Source of the DNA: Pseudoduganella violacea
GTDB taxonomy: Bacteria > Pseudomonadota > Gammaproteobacteria > Burkholderiales > Burkholderiaceae_D
Assembly: GCF_014191875.1 (NCBI RefSeq)
Contig: NZ_JACHXD010000002.1
Location: 434,001-498,000, forward strand
Length of the DNA: 64,000 nucleotides
Direction of reading: 5' to 3'
The position numbers and the translations under genes are program-made. Below the pieces are notes generated by a model. It saw only the letters and a program-made list of their open reading frames with translations, was not told the DNA's origin and did no database searches. Positions within the stretch are counted from its first letter, which is position 1. Each line of letters begins with the position of its first letter. This document shows positions 36,012 to 46,318 of this stretch, one piece after another.

Positions 36012-36087
36012 TGGTGCCGGAGATAGGAGTCGAACCTACGACCTTCGCATTACGAATGCGCTGCTCTACCAACTGAGCTACACCGGC
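36012..36087 (-). tRNA. tRNA-Thr (anticodon CGT)
   Basis: A 76-base cloverleaf with GCTC/GAGC D stem, anticodon stem around loop TTCGTAA, TTCGACT T-loop and encoded CCA. The anticodon CGT reads ACG. The acceptor stem pairs GCCGGTG with CTCCGGC, leaving one T-T mismatch at position 6-67. No integrase or att-like duplication was seen nearby. Confidence 0.95.
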
Positions 36088-36170
36088 AAAGGCGCTCATT
36101 CTAGCAAACAATTCTGCTGTTTTGCTAGTGTTGCGCGCAAATATTGTTGCTTAGATTGCAAATTCAGCGT

Positions 36171-37172
36171 TTATTCGTGGTGATAGCCCGTCACCACGGC
36201 CACTTCATCGCGCGAACCGAGGAAGACCGGCACGCGCTGGTGCAGCTTCTCGGGCTGGATGTCGAGGATGCGGTGCTTGCCGTCGGTGGCCATGCCGCCC
36301 GCCTGCTCCACGATGAAGGCCATCGGATTGGCTTCATACATCAGGCGCAGCTTGCCCGGCTTGGACGTATCGCGCAGGTCGGCCGGATACATGAAGATGC
36401 CGCCGCGGTTCAGGATGCGGTGCACGTCGGCCACCATCGAGGCGATCCAGCGCATATTGAAATCGGTGCCGCGCGGGCCGGTGGCGCCGGCCAGCAGCTC
36501 GTCCACATAGCGCTTGACCGGCGGATGCCAGTGGCGCTGGTTCGACATATTGATGGCGAATTCCTTGGTCTTGGCCGGGATCTGCATATTGCGCTGGGTC
36601 AGCACCCAGGAACCCATCTCGCGGTCCAGCGTGAAGCAGTTCACGCCATTGCCGGTGGTGAGCACCAGCATGGTCTGCGGGCCGTACACGGCGTAGCCGG
36701 CGGCGACCTGCTTGCTGCCGGCCTGCATGAAGTCCTGCTCGCTCGGATCGGCCATGCCTTCCGGCGCGCGCAGCACCGAGAAGATGGTGCCGATCGAGAC
36801 GTTGACGTCGATATTGGAGGAGCCGTCCAGTGGATCGAACAGCAGCATGTATTCGCCCTTCGGATAGCGGTTCGGGATCGGGTGGATCGATTCCATCTCC
36901 TCCGACGCCATGGCCGCCAGGTGGCCGCCCCACTCATTCGCTTCCAGCAGGATCTCGTTGGAGATCACGTCGAGCTTTTTCTGCACCTCGCCTTGCACGT
37001 TTTCCGATTCCAGCGCGCCGAGCACGTCGCCCAGGGCGCCCTTGCCCACCGAGTGGCTGATGGTCTTGCAGGCGCGCGCCACCACTTCGATCAGCAGCCG
37101 CAGTTCGGCCGGAATGCTGTGGTGCTGGCGCTGTTCTTCGACCAGATATTGAGTAAGGCTGATACGTTTCAT
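36171..37172 (-). CDS. fbp: Fructose-1,6-bisphosphatase, class I
   Basis: The 333-aa enzyme removes the C1 phosphate from fructose 1,6-bisphosphate in gluconeogenesis. Metal and active-site signature [17 protein letters not shown] is intact, together with the substrate-binding segment [20 protein letters not shown]. The ATG at 37172 has AAGGAA seven bases upstream. The frame remains open far upstream through pepN, but that extension is a shadow. It follows pepN by 41 bases on the same strand and is probably co-transcribed. Confidence 0.96.
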   Translation of the reverse strand: MKRISLTQYLVEEQRQHHSIPAELRLLIEVVARACKTISHSVGKGALGDVLGALESENVQGEVQKKLDVISNEILLEANEWGGHLAAMASEEMESIHPIPNRYPKGEYMLLFDPLDGSSNIDVNVSIGTIFSVLRAPEGMADPSEQDFMQAGSKQVAAGYAVYGPQTMLVLTTGNGVNCFTLDREMGSWVLTQRNMQIPAKTKEFAINMSNQRHWHPPVKRYVDELLAGATGPRGTDFNMRWIASMVADVHRILNRGGIFMYPADLRDTSKPGKLRLMYEANPMAFIVEQAGGMATDGKHRILDIQPEKLHQRVPVFLGSRDEVAVVTGYHHE

Positions 37173-37213
37173 GAAACTTCCTTTTGGTTTTAAATTCTTG
37201 ATATGGCGCTCTC

Positions 37214-39985
37214 TTAATTCGCCAAGGCCTTGCTGACCACTTCCATCACATCGTTCGACAGGGGCGACGTGCCGGCCACCTGTTCCAGCGCGCGCCGCAT
37301 ATGCACTTGCAGCTCGGGCGCGTAGCGGCGCCAGCGGTCCATGCTGCGCGCCAGACGCGCCGCCACCTGCGGGTTGAGCGCATCGAGCTTGATCACATGC
37401 TCGGCCCAGAAATCGTAGGCGCTGCCGTCGGCCGCGTGGAACTGGCTCGGATTGCCGTTGCAGAAGCTGAAAATCAGGCTGCGCGCGCGGTTCGGATTTT
37501 TCAGCGTGAAGGCCGGATGCTTCATCAGCTCGCGCACGGCCGCCACGTCGGCATGCGGCGCGGTGGCCTGCATGCCGAACCATTTGTCCACCACCAGGGC
37601 TTCGTTGAGGAAGTCCTGATAGAAGCGGTCCAGGTACTTGCCGGCGTCGGCGCCGCTGTGGATCAGCGCACTCAGTGCGGCGGCGCGGTCGGTCATATTG
37701 CCGGCGGCGTCGAACTGCTGCTGCGCCAGGCGCAGCGCGGTCTGGTCGGGCGCCACCATCAGGTAAGACAGCGCCAGATTCTTCAGCGCGCGCTTGCCGG
37801 CCGAGGCGGCGTCGGGGCTGTAGGCGCCCGGCGTCTGGTTGGCCGCGTACACGGCCAGCAGCTCGTTGCGCAGCACGGTGCCGAGGGTGCGGCGCATGAA
37901 CTGGCGCGCGGTGTGGATGGCTTGCGGGTCGACCACCTCCATATGCTCGGCGATCACCGTTTCCGACGGCAGGATCAGGGCCTGCTCGCGGAAGGCGGCG
38001 TCCAGCGCGGTATCCGTCAGCACGGCGCGCTGGGCGGCGATGAAGGTATCGTCCAGTTCCAGGCGCTGGCCGGCGGCTGCCGCCGGCACCAGCTTCAGCA
38101 GGCGCTCCAGCGCCAGGCGCTGGCCCGCTTCCCAGCGGTTCACCGGATCGCTGTCGAATTTGAACAGGTGCAGCAGCTGGTCGTCGCTGTAATCGCATTC
38201 CAGCACCACCGGCGCCGAGAAATCGCGCAGGATGGACGGCGTCGGCGCTTCTTTCACACCGGTGAAACGGAAGGTCTGCTCCGCCTCCGTCAACTCCAGC
38301 ACCAGCGTCGTCACTGCCGAGTCCGTCGGGTCGGCCGTCCCGCCCACCGTGGGGTCAGACCCCGTTCGGACACGAACTCGGCTCGTATTTCCAGTCGAGC
38401 TTGTGTCCGATTGGGGTCTGACCCCATGGTGGACACGGGCTCGACTGGAAGGGGCTTCCAGCGTCAGCGGCAGGTCTTTGCCGTGGGCGTCGAGCAGGCC
38501 GACGGCGACGGGGATGTGGAAGGGCAGCTTGTCGGCCTGGCCGGGCGTGGCGGGGCAGCGCTGGCTCAGGGTGATTTCGTAGGCATGGGCGGCGGCATCG
38601 TAACGCGTGCGCGCCGTCACAACGGGCGTGCCGGCCTGGCTATACCAGCGTTCGAACTGCTTCAGATCGCGGCCGTTGGCGTCGGCCATGGCGGCGCGGA
38701 AGTCGTCGCATTGCACCGCCTGGCCGTCGTGGCGCTGGAAGTAAAGGTCCATGCCTTTGCGGAAGCCGTCGCGGCCCAGCAGGGTCTGGTACATGCGCAC
38801 CACTTCGGCGCCCTTTTCATACACGGTGACGGTGTAGAAATTATTGATCTCGACGAAGGAGTCGGGCCGCACCGGGTGCGCCATCGGCCCCGCGTCTTCC
38901 GGGAACTGGGCCTGGCGCAGCGTGCGCACCTGGTCGATGCGGGTCACGGCGCGGCCGGTGTCGGTGCCGATCATATCGGCCGAGAATTCCTGGTCGCGGA
39001 AGACGGTCAAGCCTTCCTTCAGCGACAGCTGGAACCAGTCGCGGCAGGTGACGCGGTTGCCGGTCCAGTTGTGGAAGTATTCGTGGCCCACCACCGCTTC
39101 GATGCCGGCATAGTCGATATCGGTCGCCACGCGCGGATTGGCCAGCACATACTTGGTGTTGAAGATGTTCAGACCCTTGTTTTCCATCGCGCCCATATTG
39201 AAGTCGCTCACCGCCACGATCATGAAGCGGTCCAGGTCCAGCTCCAGGTTCCAGCGTTCCTCGTCCCAGCGGATCGAGTTCTTCAGCGACTGCATGGCGT
39301 AGTCGGTCTTGTCCAGATTGCCCTCTTCCACCCACACCTGCAGCAGCACTTCGCGGCCCGACTGCAGGGTGTAGCGCTCTTCCTGGCAGACCAGGCGCGC
39401 CGCCACCAGGGCAAACAGATAGGACGGTTTCTTGAACGGGTCTTCCCATTTGGCGTAATGGCGGCCGTCGCCCAGCTCGCCCTCTTCCACCAGATTGCCG
39501 TTGGAGAGCAGCACCGGGAACTGTTCCTTGTTCGCGCGCAGCATCACCGTGTATTTGGCCATCACGTCGGGACGGTCGGGGAAATAGGTGATGCGGCGGA
39601 AGCCTTCCGCCTCGCACTGGGTATAGAAGCTGCCGTTCGACACGTACAGGCCGGACAGCGTGGTGTTCTGGTCCGGCGCGCACAGGGTTTCGATTTCCAG
39701 CACCACATTGAGCGGCGCCTTGCGGATGGTCAGCGTATTGGCGCCCAACAGGTACTGGCCCGGCGCCAGCAGCGTGCCGTTCATGCGCAGCGCCACCAGC
39801 TCGATTTCCTCGCCGTGCAGGACCAGGTCGCGGCTCTTGCTGTCGGGGTTGTGACGCAAGGTGACGCGGTTGGCCACGATGGTGCGGGCCGGATCGAGGT
39901 CGAAACCTAGTTCAACAGTTTCTACCAAGTAACTAGGAGGGGTATAGTCTTTACGGAAGATCGTCTGAGGGCTGTCGGTGCGCAT
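37214..39985 (-). CDS. pepN: Aminopeptidase N (M1 family) with an in-frame repeat-derived insertion
   Basis: The 923-aa zinc metallopeptidase removes N-terminal residues from peptides. It contains the exopeptidase signature GAMENKG, the zinc motif HEYFHNW and the downstream Glu in [14 protein letters not shown]. coli PepN has about 870 residues; the extra length here is mostly one block, about residues 510-558 ([15 protein letters not shown] to TDSAV). This block is encoded by a palindromic repeat lying between family segments LPLTLE and [16 protein letters not shown]. The reading frame is maintained across it. The fbp gene follows 41 bases downstream. The ATG at 39985 has no strong ribosome site. 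Confidence 0.95.
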   Translation of the reverse strand: MRTDSPQTIFRKDYTPPSYLVETVELGFDLDPARTIVANRVTLRHNPDSKSRDLVLHGEEIELVALRMNGTLLAPGQYLLGANTLTIRKAPLNVVLEIETLCAPDQNTTLSGLYVSNGSFYTQCEAEGFRRITYFPDRPDVMAKYTVMLRANKEQFPVLLSNGNLVEEGELGDGRHYAKWEDPFKKPSYLFALVAARLVCQEERYTLQSGREVLLQVWVEEGNLDKTDYAMQSLKNSIRWDEERWNLELDLDRFMIVAVSDFNMGAMENKGLNIFNTKYVLANPRVATDIDYAGIEAVVGHEYFHNWTGNRVTCRDWFQLSLKEGLTVFRDQEFSADMIGTDTGRAVTRIDQVRTLRQAQFPEDAGPMAHPVRPDSFVEINNFYTVTVYEKGAEVVRMYQTLLGRDGFRKGMDLYFQRHDGQAVQCDDFRAAMADANGRDLKQFERWYSQAGTPVVTARTRYDAAAHAYEITLSQRCPATPGQADKLPFHIPVAVGLLDAHGKDLPLTLEAPSSRARVHHGVRPQSDTSSTGNTSRVRVRTGSDPTVGGTADPTDSAVTTLVLELTEAEQTFRFTGVKEAPTPSILRDFSAPVVLECDYSDDQLLHLFKFDSDPVNRWEAGQRLALERLLKLVPAAAAGQRLELDDTFIAAQRAVLTDTALDAAFREQALILPSETVIAEHMEVVDPQAIHTARQFMRRTLGTVLRNELLAVYAANQTPGAYSPDAASAGKRALKNLALSYLMVAPDQTALRLAQQQFDAAGNMTDRAAALSALIHSGADAGKYLDRFYQDFLNEALVVDKWFGMQATAPHADVAAVRELMKHPAFTLKNPNRARSLIFSFCNGNPSQFHAADGSAYDFWAEHVIKLDALNPQVAARLARSMDRWRRYAPELQVHMRRALEQVAGTSPLSNDVMEVVSKALAN
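38343..38450. repeat. Palindromic repeat element inside pepN
   Basis: A 30-bp arm CCACCGTGGGGTCAGACC... (38344-38373) is matched with three mismatches by its reverse complement ending near 38432. Inner GGGGTC/GACCCC palindromes recur in both arms. A further copy of GGACAC-GGCTCGACTGGAA starts at 38431. The element is translated on the minus strand as about 46 residues of PepN rich in Ser, Arg, Thr and Gly. The motif GGGGTCTGACCCC with TGTCCGA flanks is typical of dispersed intergenic repeats; here it lies within an essential-type coding sequence. Confidence 0.8.
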
Positions 39986-40160
39986 AGGGTTTCGAGAGAC
40001 TGAGACAAAAAGCTATTTTACCAACACCGGGCGCAGGGGACGCCCGATTCTTTTCCGGTTTCCCGGCCTCCGTAACATTCTGTAATAATGAAGCGGAGAG
40101 CCTCCCTTAGTTCTAAACTAATCGGTAGGAAAGAAATCTTTTTATCAGGGGAGCAAGATC

Positions 40161-40805
40161 ATGAAAGCCTTGGCCATCGTGGTTGCAGCAGCCAGTCTGT
40201 TGCTGAGCGGCTGCGCCACTACCATCCGCAGCAATGTCACCGTGTTCCACGAGTGGCCTGCGGACACCCAGGACAAAACCTATGTCTTCGAGACCCCGGC
40301 CCCGGCCGAGGACACGCTGGAATACCGCAGCTATCTGAACCTGGTCAGCGGCCAGCTGGCCAAACTCGGCTTCGCCCAGGTCGGCGCGCCGGAACAGGCC
40401 AAGCTCAAGGTCGGCATGCAGTTCAGCACCATCGACCGTCCGACCAAGGTCTTGCAGAGCACCGATCCCTTCCTGGCCTCGCGCTACTACTCGCCCTGGG
40501 GCTATCCGCGCTTCGGCTGGGGCCCGTACTACCGCTACCGCTATTACGGCTACTACCGTCCCTACTACGACCCCTGGTTCTACGGCCCGACGGAGTTCCG
40601 CGAAGTCATCCAGCACAACTACGACCGCAATCTGCGCGTCACCATCAACAGCATGAACGGCAAGAAGCTGTTTGACGTCACCGTGCAAAACACCAGCCGC
40701 AAGCAATCGACGCCCGCCGTCATGCCGGCCCTGGTGCAAAGCGCCTTCACCGGCTTCCCCGGCGAAAGCGGCAAAGCCCGGCGCGTCGACCTCGACATCG
40801 AATAA
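40161..40805 (+). CDS. DUF4136-type lipoprotein
   Basis: The 214-aa protein carries a lipoprotein signal (AASLLLSGC, Cys18) and the DUF4136 pattern of an early TYVFETP strand, KLGF and LKVGMQFS. A striking Tyr/Pro/Arg-rich stretch (about residues 110-140, PYYRYRYYGYYRPYYDPWFY) is followed by VIQHNYDRNLRVTI. It should sit in the inner or outer membrane facing the periplasm. GGGGAG lies eight bases upstream of the ATG. A strong terminator follows, so it is monocistronic. The family's function is not established. Confidence 0.82.
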   Translation: MKALAIVVAAASLLLSGCATTIRSNVTVFHEWPADTQDKTYVFETPAPAEDTLEYRSYLNLVSGQLAKLGFAQVGAPEQAKLKVGMQFSTIDRPTKVLQSTDPFLASRYYSPWGYPRFGWGPYYRYRYYGYYRPYYDPWFYGPTEFREVIQHNYDRNLRVTINSMNGKKLFDVTVQNTSRKQSTPAVMPALVQSAFTGFPGESGKARRVDLDIE

Positions 40806-40826
40806 AGCCGCCGCCACGCATCAGAA

Positions 40827-40853
40827 AGCGCCTCTATCGAGGCGCTTTTTTTC
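40827..40853 (+). terminator. Rho-independent terminator after the lipoprotein gene
   Basis: AGCGCCTC - TATC - GAGGCGCT stem followed directly by a run of seven to eight T, 21 bases past the stop codon. Confidence 0.9.
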
Positions 40854-40859
40854 GCCCAT

Positions 40860-41110
40860 GAAAATAACGGCGCAACTGCAAATCTGCCAGCCATTCAAAA
40901 TACCTCATTTAAATTTCCAAAAATACACAGCAATTTACCAAGAAACATATGTTAATAAAAATAGACAAAATCCCTTAATTTGTTTTATTTTTAACAAACA
41001 CAAAAACACAACAATAAAATATTCGCAATGTGACAATCCGATAGAATCATCACAAAGTGTTTACGTATAATTTGTCCAACCCAGCCAAATAAGTAAGGTT
41101 GCTTTTAAAT
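40860..41110. other. AT-rich island upstream of the biosynthetic-type cluster
   Basis: About 250 bases with runs of A and T (for example around 40915-41015) contrast sharply with the GC-rich flanks. No open frame is supported. It begins right after a terminator and ends at the promoter and small ORF that lead the ten-gene cluster. Such islands often carry promoters or bind H-NS-like silencers, which is inference here. Confidence 0.6.
41043..41071 (+). promoter_or_regulatory. Candidate sigma-70 promoter of the cluster
   Basis: A perfect -10 box TATAAT is at 41066-41071. The -35 region is poor (AGAATC at 41043-41048, 17-base spacing), which would suit an activated promoter. The predicted start is near 41078, giving a leader of about 45 bases before the small ORF. 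Confidence 0.45.
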
Positions 41111-41124
41111 ATATAGGAGGAACC

Positions 41125-41238
41125 ATGAAAAGTCCGCAGCAGGCGCTCGCGCCTACGCTACTTTTTCTTGCACCATCCCCTTCTTCTTGCAGCCCCGCCT
41201 ATCGGTTGGTTCTCGCATCACTTAGACCCTCGTTGTAA
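41125..41238 (+). CDS. Small ORF (37 aa), possible leader or precursor peptide
   Basis: ATG at 41125 is preceded by ATAGGAGGAACC, an optimal ribosome site and the best in the region. The peptide begins MKSPQQALAPTLLFLAPSPS and continues through a Cys (SSCSPAYRL) to LASLRPSL. It is rich in Leu, Ser and Pro. It lies between a perfect TATAAT box and the first cluster gene, with 275 bases of leader after it. It could be a regulatory leader, a short structural peptide or a substrate of the cluster enzymes; nothing proves expression. Confidence 0.45.
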   Translation: MKSPQQALAPTLLFLAPSPSSCSPAYRLVLASLRPSL

Positions 41239-41350
41239 AGTCAATGGTTCACCTTGCAGCGCAAGTAATAATCATGGCTGATCGATTTTCCTTGCGCCAA
41301 TAAAATACAGCTAGATAAAAAGCGGCCATAAACAGGTTTGCTTTCAGCAA

Positions 41351-42389
<1,039 letters not shown>

Positions 42390-42450
42390 ACCGTACTGCC
42401 TGCCCAGCGGGCGCCAGGCGCCCCGCTGCCATCACATCAGAGAGGATTCT

Positions 42451-43713
42451 GTGGAATACCGAAAATACACCTGCGTCATTGTGGATGCCTATTCGACGGC
42501 CCGTCTGCTCGCGCCGGCATTTGCAACCCTAGGTTATGCCAGCGTCCATATCCAGACGCTGCCAACCTTGAGCGCGGCGCAGCAGGAGGTGTTCCGTCCC
42601 GACGATTTTCGCGAGTCGATCAAGTACGACGGCGATTTCGCGCAGCTGTGCCGCCATCTGAGCCAACGCTACCCGCATATCAAATGCATCGTCGCGGGCA
42701 TCGAATCGGGCGTCAGCCTGGCCGACCGGCTGTCGGAGCGCTTTGAGGTGGCCAGCAACGGGGTGGAATTCAGCGCCGCCCGGCGCGACAAATACATCAT
42801 GGCCGAAACCGCGCGCCAGGCCGGCATTGAAGTCATCCCCGTTCTCAAGTCGGGCGATGCGGACGCGGTCTGCGCCTGGGTCCGCGAACGGCAGCTGGAG
42901 ACGGTGGTGCTCAAGCCGAAGTCCAGTTCCGGCACCTTCGGCTTCAATATCTGCAGCGGCGAGGCGGAAATCCGCAGCACGTTCGCGCGCCTGCACAACT
43001 CGAAGGACATCTTTCAGGACGTCATCGACGAGGTCTTGGTACAACCGCTGATCGAAGGCCAGGAATTCGCGGTCAACTGCGTCAGCGCGGCCGGCCGCCA
43101 CTATGTGAGCGACATCTGGCGCACCGACAAGCGGCGCTGCGGCCAGTCCAAGGTGTACGAGAAAGAAGTGCTGGTCTACGCCGAAGACCCCAGCTTCGAA
43201 CTGCTGACCGACTACGTCAAGCGCGTGCTGACGGCGCTGCGCATCGCGCACGGCCCGACGCACACCGAAGTCATGCTGACGCCGGAGGGCAAGGTGCTGC
43301 TGATCGAAAGCGCGGCGCGCATGATGGGGGCGCTGGACGTCTCGATGGTCACGGCGGCACTCGGCCACAACACGGTGCAACTGACGGCGGAGGCCTATCT
43401 GGCGCCGCAGCGCCTGCTGCAGCGCCTGGAGGCGCCCTACCCGCCGCTGCGGCGCCAGGCCAATATGATCCAGATGCTGTCCAGCGCCAGGGGCCAACTG
43501 AAGCGGATCGATCTCGCCAGCCTGCAGGCACTGCCGTCCTTCCACGGCGCCGATGTGTTTTGGCAGCCCGGCGATGCCGTGGTGCCGACCATCGATTCGT
43601 ATTCCAGTCCCGGCCTGCTGTTCCTGAGCCATAGCGACCCGGCCGTCATGGCGGCCGACTATGCGGCGGTGCGCGACATGGAAAGCCGCAACACCCTCTA
43701 CGTTCTCGAATAA
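42451..43713 (+). CDS. ATP-grasp ligase (carboxylate-amine ligase type)
   Basis: The 420-aa protein has the ATP-grasp order: N-terminal Rossmann-like domain (ASVHIQTLPTLSAAQ), ATP lid KPKSSSGTFGFN (about 151-162), GQEFAVNCVSAAGRHY, and the Mg/ATP-binding end TEVMLTPEGKVLLIESAARMMG (about 271-292; shown in part). It resembles amino-acid ligases of the BacD type that couple a carboxylate to an amine with ATP hydrolysis through an acyl phosphate. The GTG start has GAGAGG eight bases upstream. It follows the diiron-type gene by 61 bases. Substrates unknown. Confidence 0.85.
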   Translation: MEYRKYTCVIVDAYSTARLLAPAFATLGYASVHIQTLPTLSAAQQEVFRPDDFRESIKYDGDFAQLCRHLSQRYPHIKCIVAGIESGVSLADRLSERFEVASNGVEFSAARRDKYIMAETARQAGIEVIPVLKSGDADAVCAWVRERQLETVVLKPKSSSGTFGFNICSGEAEIRSTFARLHNSKDIFQDVIDEVLVQPLIEGQEFAVNCVSAAGRHYVSDIWRTDKRRCGQSKVYEKEVLVYAEDPSFELLTDYVKRVLTALRIAHGPTHTEVMLTPEGKVLLIESAARMMGALDVSMVTAALGHNTVQLTAEAYLAPQRLLQRLEAPYPPLRRQANMIQMLSSARGQLKRIDLASLQALPSFHGADVFWQPGDAVVPTIDSYSSPGLLFLSHSDPAVMAADYAAVRDMESRNTLYVLE

Positions 43714-43750
43714 GCACCGCTCTTTAACCCAATATAAAGGAATCCGCGCA

Positions 43751-44563
43751 ATGCTGACAACAGAGCATCTAAAACAATTTGCCGAAGATGGCTATTTTGT
43801 CTACCCCGGCTGCCTGAGCGAACGCGCCGTGCGCAATCTGCGCGCCGAAACCGACATCTGCGCCGCCGACCGCGAAGACCCGGGCCTGGTGCGGGAAAAG
43901 GATGGCGATACCGTGCGCGGCATGCACGGCATCCACCTGCGCAACGAGATGATGTCCAAGCTGTGCCGCCACCCCACCCTGTTGGCCCTGGCCAAAGGCG
44001 TGCTCGGCGAAGACGTGTATGTGCACCAGTTCAAACTCAATATCAAGGCCGCCTTCGTCGGCGATGTGTGGGAATGGCACCAGGACATGACCTTCTACCA
44101 CCGCGAGGACGAGGTCCCGCATCCGCACTTCCTGACCATCGCCGTGCTGCTGGACGACGTCACCGAATTCAATGGCCCGCTGCTGCTCATTCCCGGCTCG
44201 CACAAGGAAGGCTTCAAGGATTCGAACAAGCACACCATCGAAGCCTATGACGCCGAAAGCTCCTGGCTCAGCAACACCACCGCCAAGCTGCGCTACACCG
44301 TCGAGCATGATACGCTGCGCCGCCTGGTCCATACCCATGGCCTGGCCGCGCCCAAAGGCAAGGCCGGCGACATCATCGTCTTCCACGCCAATGTCTTCCA
44401 TGGCTCGGGCGTGAACATGTCGCCGTTCGACCGCCGCGTGGCCTTCATTTCCTATAACAGCGTCAAGAACCCGCCGCAGCCGACCCGCGCACAGCGCCCG
44501 GAATTCCTGTGCGCGCGCAATTGCGCAGCCTTGCAGCCTTGCCATGACGAAGTCTTGATGTAA
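43751..44563 (+). CDS. Phytanoyl-CoA dioxygenase (PhyH) family Fe(II)/2OG enzyme
   Basis: The 270-aa enzyme carries the facial triad: HxD in WEWHQDMTFYH (His115, Asp117 approx.) and the distal His in VFHANVFHGSGVN, followed by DRRVAF with the 2-oxoglutarate Arg. The overall pattern resembles ectoine hydroxylase and related PhyH hydroxylases. The intact Asp argues against a halogenase, which would have Ala or Gly there. AAAGGA lies about nine bases before the ATG. It follows the ligase by 37 bases, so it probably hydroxylates an intermediate of the cluster. Confidence 0.88.
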   Translation: MLTTEHLKQFAEDGYFVYPGCLSERAVRNLRAETDICAADREDPGLVREKDGDTVRGMHGIHLRNEMMSKLCRHPTLLALAKGVLGEDVYVHQFKLNIKAAFVGDVWEWHQDMTFYHREDEVPHPHFLTIAVLLDDVTEFNGPLLLIPGSHKEGFKDSNKHTIEAYDAESSWLSNTTAKLRYTVEHDTLRRLVHTHGLAAPKGKAGDIIVFHANVFHGSGVNMSPFDRRVAFISYNSVKNPPQPTRAQRPEFLCARNCAALQPCHDEVLM

Positions 44564-44686
44564 GCGCGGCAGAAACGGGGCGGCCCCGGCGGCCACCCGC
44601 TTTGCCGGCGCGACAGGCCCCAACAACCTTCGCCACCGGCGCCCTGCGACGCGGCGCCGTGGCGGTAACGCTATATAGCTGGAATC

Positions 44687-45883
44687 ATGGAAGATACTCA
44701 GATCGCCACGTCCGACGCGGCCACGGGAACCTTGGTCCGCCAGTCCTACCTGCGCTTCGGCCGCTGGAGCCAGCCGTTCTGGTCCTGGCTGACCGGCAAG
44801 CCCCTGCCCGGCGAAGCGCCCTGGCTGAGCGTGGCGCCGGCCTATATGGTGCTATGGACGATTGCGGCGCTTGTCTTGTTCAGCGCGCTGCACCTGGCCC
44901 TGCTCGGCGCGGCCGCGCCGCAGCTGGTCCTGCTGGGCTATCTGCTGACGCCGGTCTTCGCCGTCGGCCTCGGTGGCGGCTGGCGCATGGTGCAGGTGGT
45001 GTATGCCCACCATGCCATCCACAGCACCCTGCTCGGCGCGCAAGCCCCGGCCAATCTCGTCGCGGCCAAGCTGCTGACCGTGTTCGCGCTGGCGCAGAAC
45101 CAGGACGAGTATGAGCGCGAACACCTGGACCACCACCGCCGCAATATCTTCACCACGCTCGACGACGCCGACGCCGCCCTGCTGTACAAATTCGGCATCC
45201 GGCCCGGCATCCCCTTGCCGCGCCTGCGCTACCGCCTGTTCACGACGCTGTGTTCGCCGCGTTACCACCTGTGGTTCCTGAAGGCGCGCCTGCTCTCGAA
45301 CCTGCGCCGGCCGCTGGGCTGGAAGTGCCTCGCGCTGGCCTGGATGGCCACCGTCTTCGTTGGCCTGCCCCTGGCGTTCGGCCTGCTGCCCGTGCTGCTG
45401 GCGCTCTGGCTGCCGCTGATCCTGGTCTACCAGATGAGCGCCCTGCTGCAGTTTTCCACCGAACACATGTGGCTGCTCAGCGCCCGCGCGCCCTATGGCA
45501 CGCAGGGCTACGCGCAACGCTGCCTGGGACGCTTTTGCGGCGAAATGGTGCCCGGCTGCGGCGGCAAGCCGGGCGGCCTGGCGGCATGGCTGGGCTGGAG
45601 CAGCCGCCTGCTGCTGCTGCACCTGCCAACCCGCCTGTGCGTGCTGGTGGGCGATCTGCCGGCCCATGATTGGCACCATCTGTGCGGCCAGGTGCGGCAC
45701 AGCCCGGAGGCTTGGCCATCCGCCATCTATGAACGCCAGCGCGCCATCGATAGCGGCCTCTCGGCCGGCATGGAGTTGCGCGAGCTCTGGGGGCTGCCGC
45801 AGATGATCGCGCATGTGCTGGCGGCGATGGCGCGCGCGCCGGCCCTGGAACTGGCGGCCCAGCCGTGGGCGCGCGAGGCCTGA
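44687..45883 (+). CDS. Fatty-acid-desaturase-like membrane oxidase
   Basis: The 398-aa integral membrane protein has histidine boxes of the desaturase/hydroxylase superfamily: HHAIH (about 105-109), EHLDHHRR (about 144-151) and PAHDWHH (about 326-332). Four or more TM segments lie between them (for example YMVLWTIAALVLFSALHLAL). It would use a nonheme diiron centre to desaturate or hydroxylate a chain, with electrons from a ferredoxin; a 2Fe-2S ferredoxin gene follows. The gap before it is 123 bases, the longest in the string, so a second promoter is possible. Substrate unknown. Confidence 0.82.
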   Translation: MEDTQIATSDAATGTLVRQSYLRFGRWSQPFWSWLTGKPLPGEAPWLSVAPAYMVLWTIAALVLFSALHLALLGAAAPQLVLLGYLLTPVFAVGLGGGWRMVQVVYAHHAIHSTLLGAQAPANLVAAKLLTVFALAQNQDEYEREHLDHHRRNIFTTLDDADAALLYKFGIRPGIPLPRLRYRLFTTLCSPRYHLWFLKARLLSNLRRPLGWKCLALAWMATVFVGLPLAFGLLPVLLALWLPLILVYQMSALLQFSTEHMWLLSARAPYGTQGYAQRCLGRFCGEMVPGCGGKPGGLAAWLGWSSRLLLLHLPTRLCVLVGDLPAHDWHHLCGQVRHSPEAWPSAIYERQRAIDSGLSAGMELRELWGLPQMIAHVLAAMARAPALELAAQPWAREA

Positions 45884-45967
45884 GGCGCATGCAGTAAGAC
45901 AGTAGCACCCTGCGGGGCGTGCGCCGGCCTGGCACGCCATAGTCGAGAACCGATGAATGAGATCACC

Positions 45968-46285
45968 ATGAGCGACGACCAGTTTTATCCCCAGCACGTG
46001 TTCTTTTGCACCAACCAGCGCGAGGAAGGCCGCAGCTGCTGCGGCGGCTTCGGCGCCCAGGCGGCCCAGGAGCATGCCAAACGCCGCATCAAGGAGCTCG
46101 GCCTGAGCGGGCCGGGCAAGGTCCGCATCAACAAGGCCGGCTGCCTCGACCGTTGCCAGGAAGGCCCGCTGCTGGTGGTCTATCCGGCAGGCGTCTGGTA
46201 CACCTATGTGGACGACAACGATATTGACGACATCATCGACGGCCACCTGCTGGGCGGCCAGATCGTCGAACGGCTGCGCGTGTAA
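45968..46285 (+). CDS. 2Fe-2S ferredoxin, thioredoxin-like fold
   Basis: The 105-aa protein has the Cys pattern of thioredoxin-like ferredoxins: Cys in VFFCTNQREEGRSCCGG and in NKAGCLDRCQEGPLLVVYP. It can pass single electrons to oxygenases, and sits directly after the desaturase-like gene. Start at 45968 was chosen to match the family; an in-frame ATG at 45953 is also open. DUF2000 gene follows 33 bases downstream. Confidence 0.88.
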   Translation: MSDDQFYPQHVFFCTNQREEGRSCCGGFGAQAAQEHAKRRIKELGLSGPGKVRINKAGCLDRCQEGPLLVVYPAGVWYTYVDDNDIDDIIDGHLLGGQIVERLRV

Positions 46286-46318
46286 AGCGCGGCACCGCCA
46301 CTTTTGACAAAGGATGGT

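Noticed and set aside
36012..36087. tRNA-Thr as an integration (att) site
   Set aside because: No second copy of the tRNA 3' end and no integrase found within the window.
36171..38198. N-terminally extended form of Fbp reading back into pepN
   Set aside because: The upstream part is out of frame with pepN and Arg/Ala/Gly-rich; a proper ATG with ribosome site at 37172 gives the family's normal length.
37301..39910. Long plus-strand open frame opposite pepN
   Set aside because: Mirror of the pepN codon bias; no domain, no start signal.
43751..44563. PhyH protein as a nonheme iron halogenase
   Set aside because: The HxD motif retains Asp (WEWHQDM); halogenases of this group have Ala or Gly at that place.
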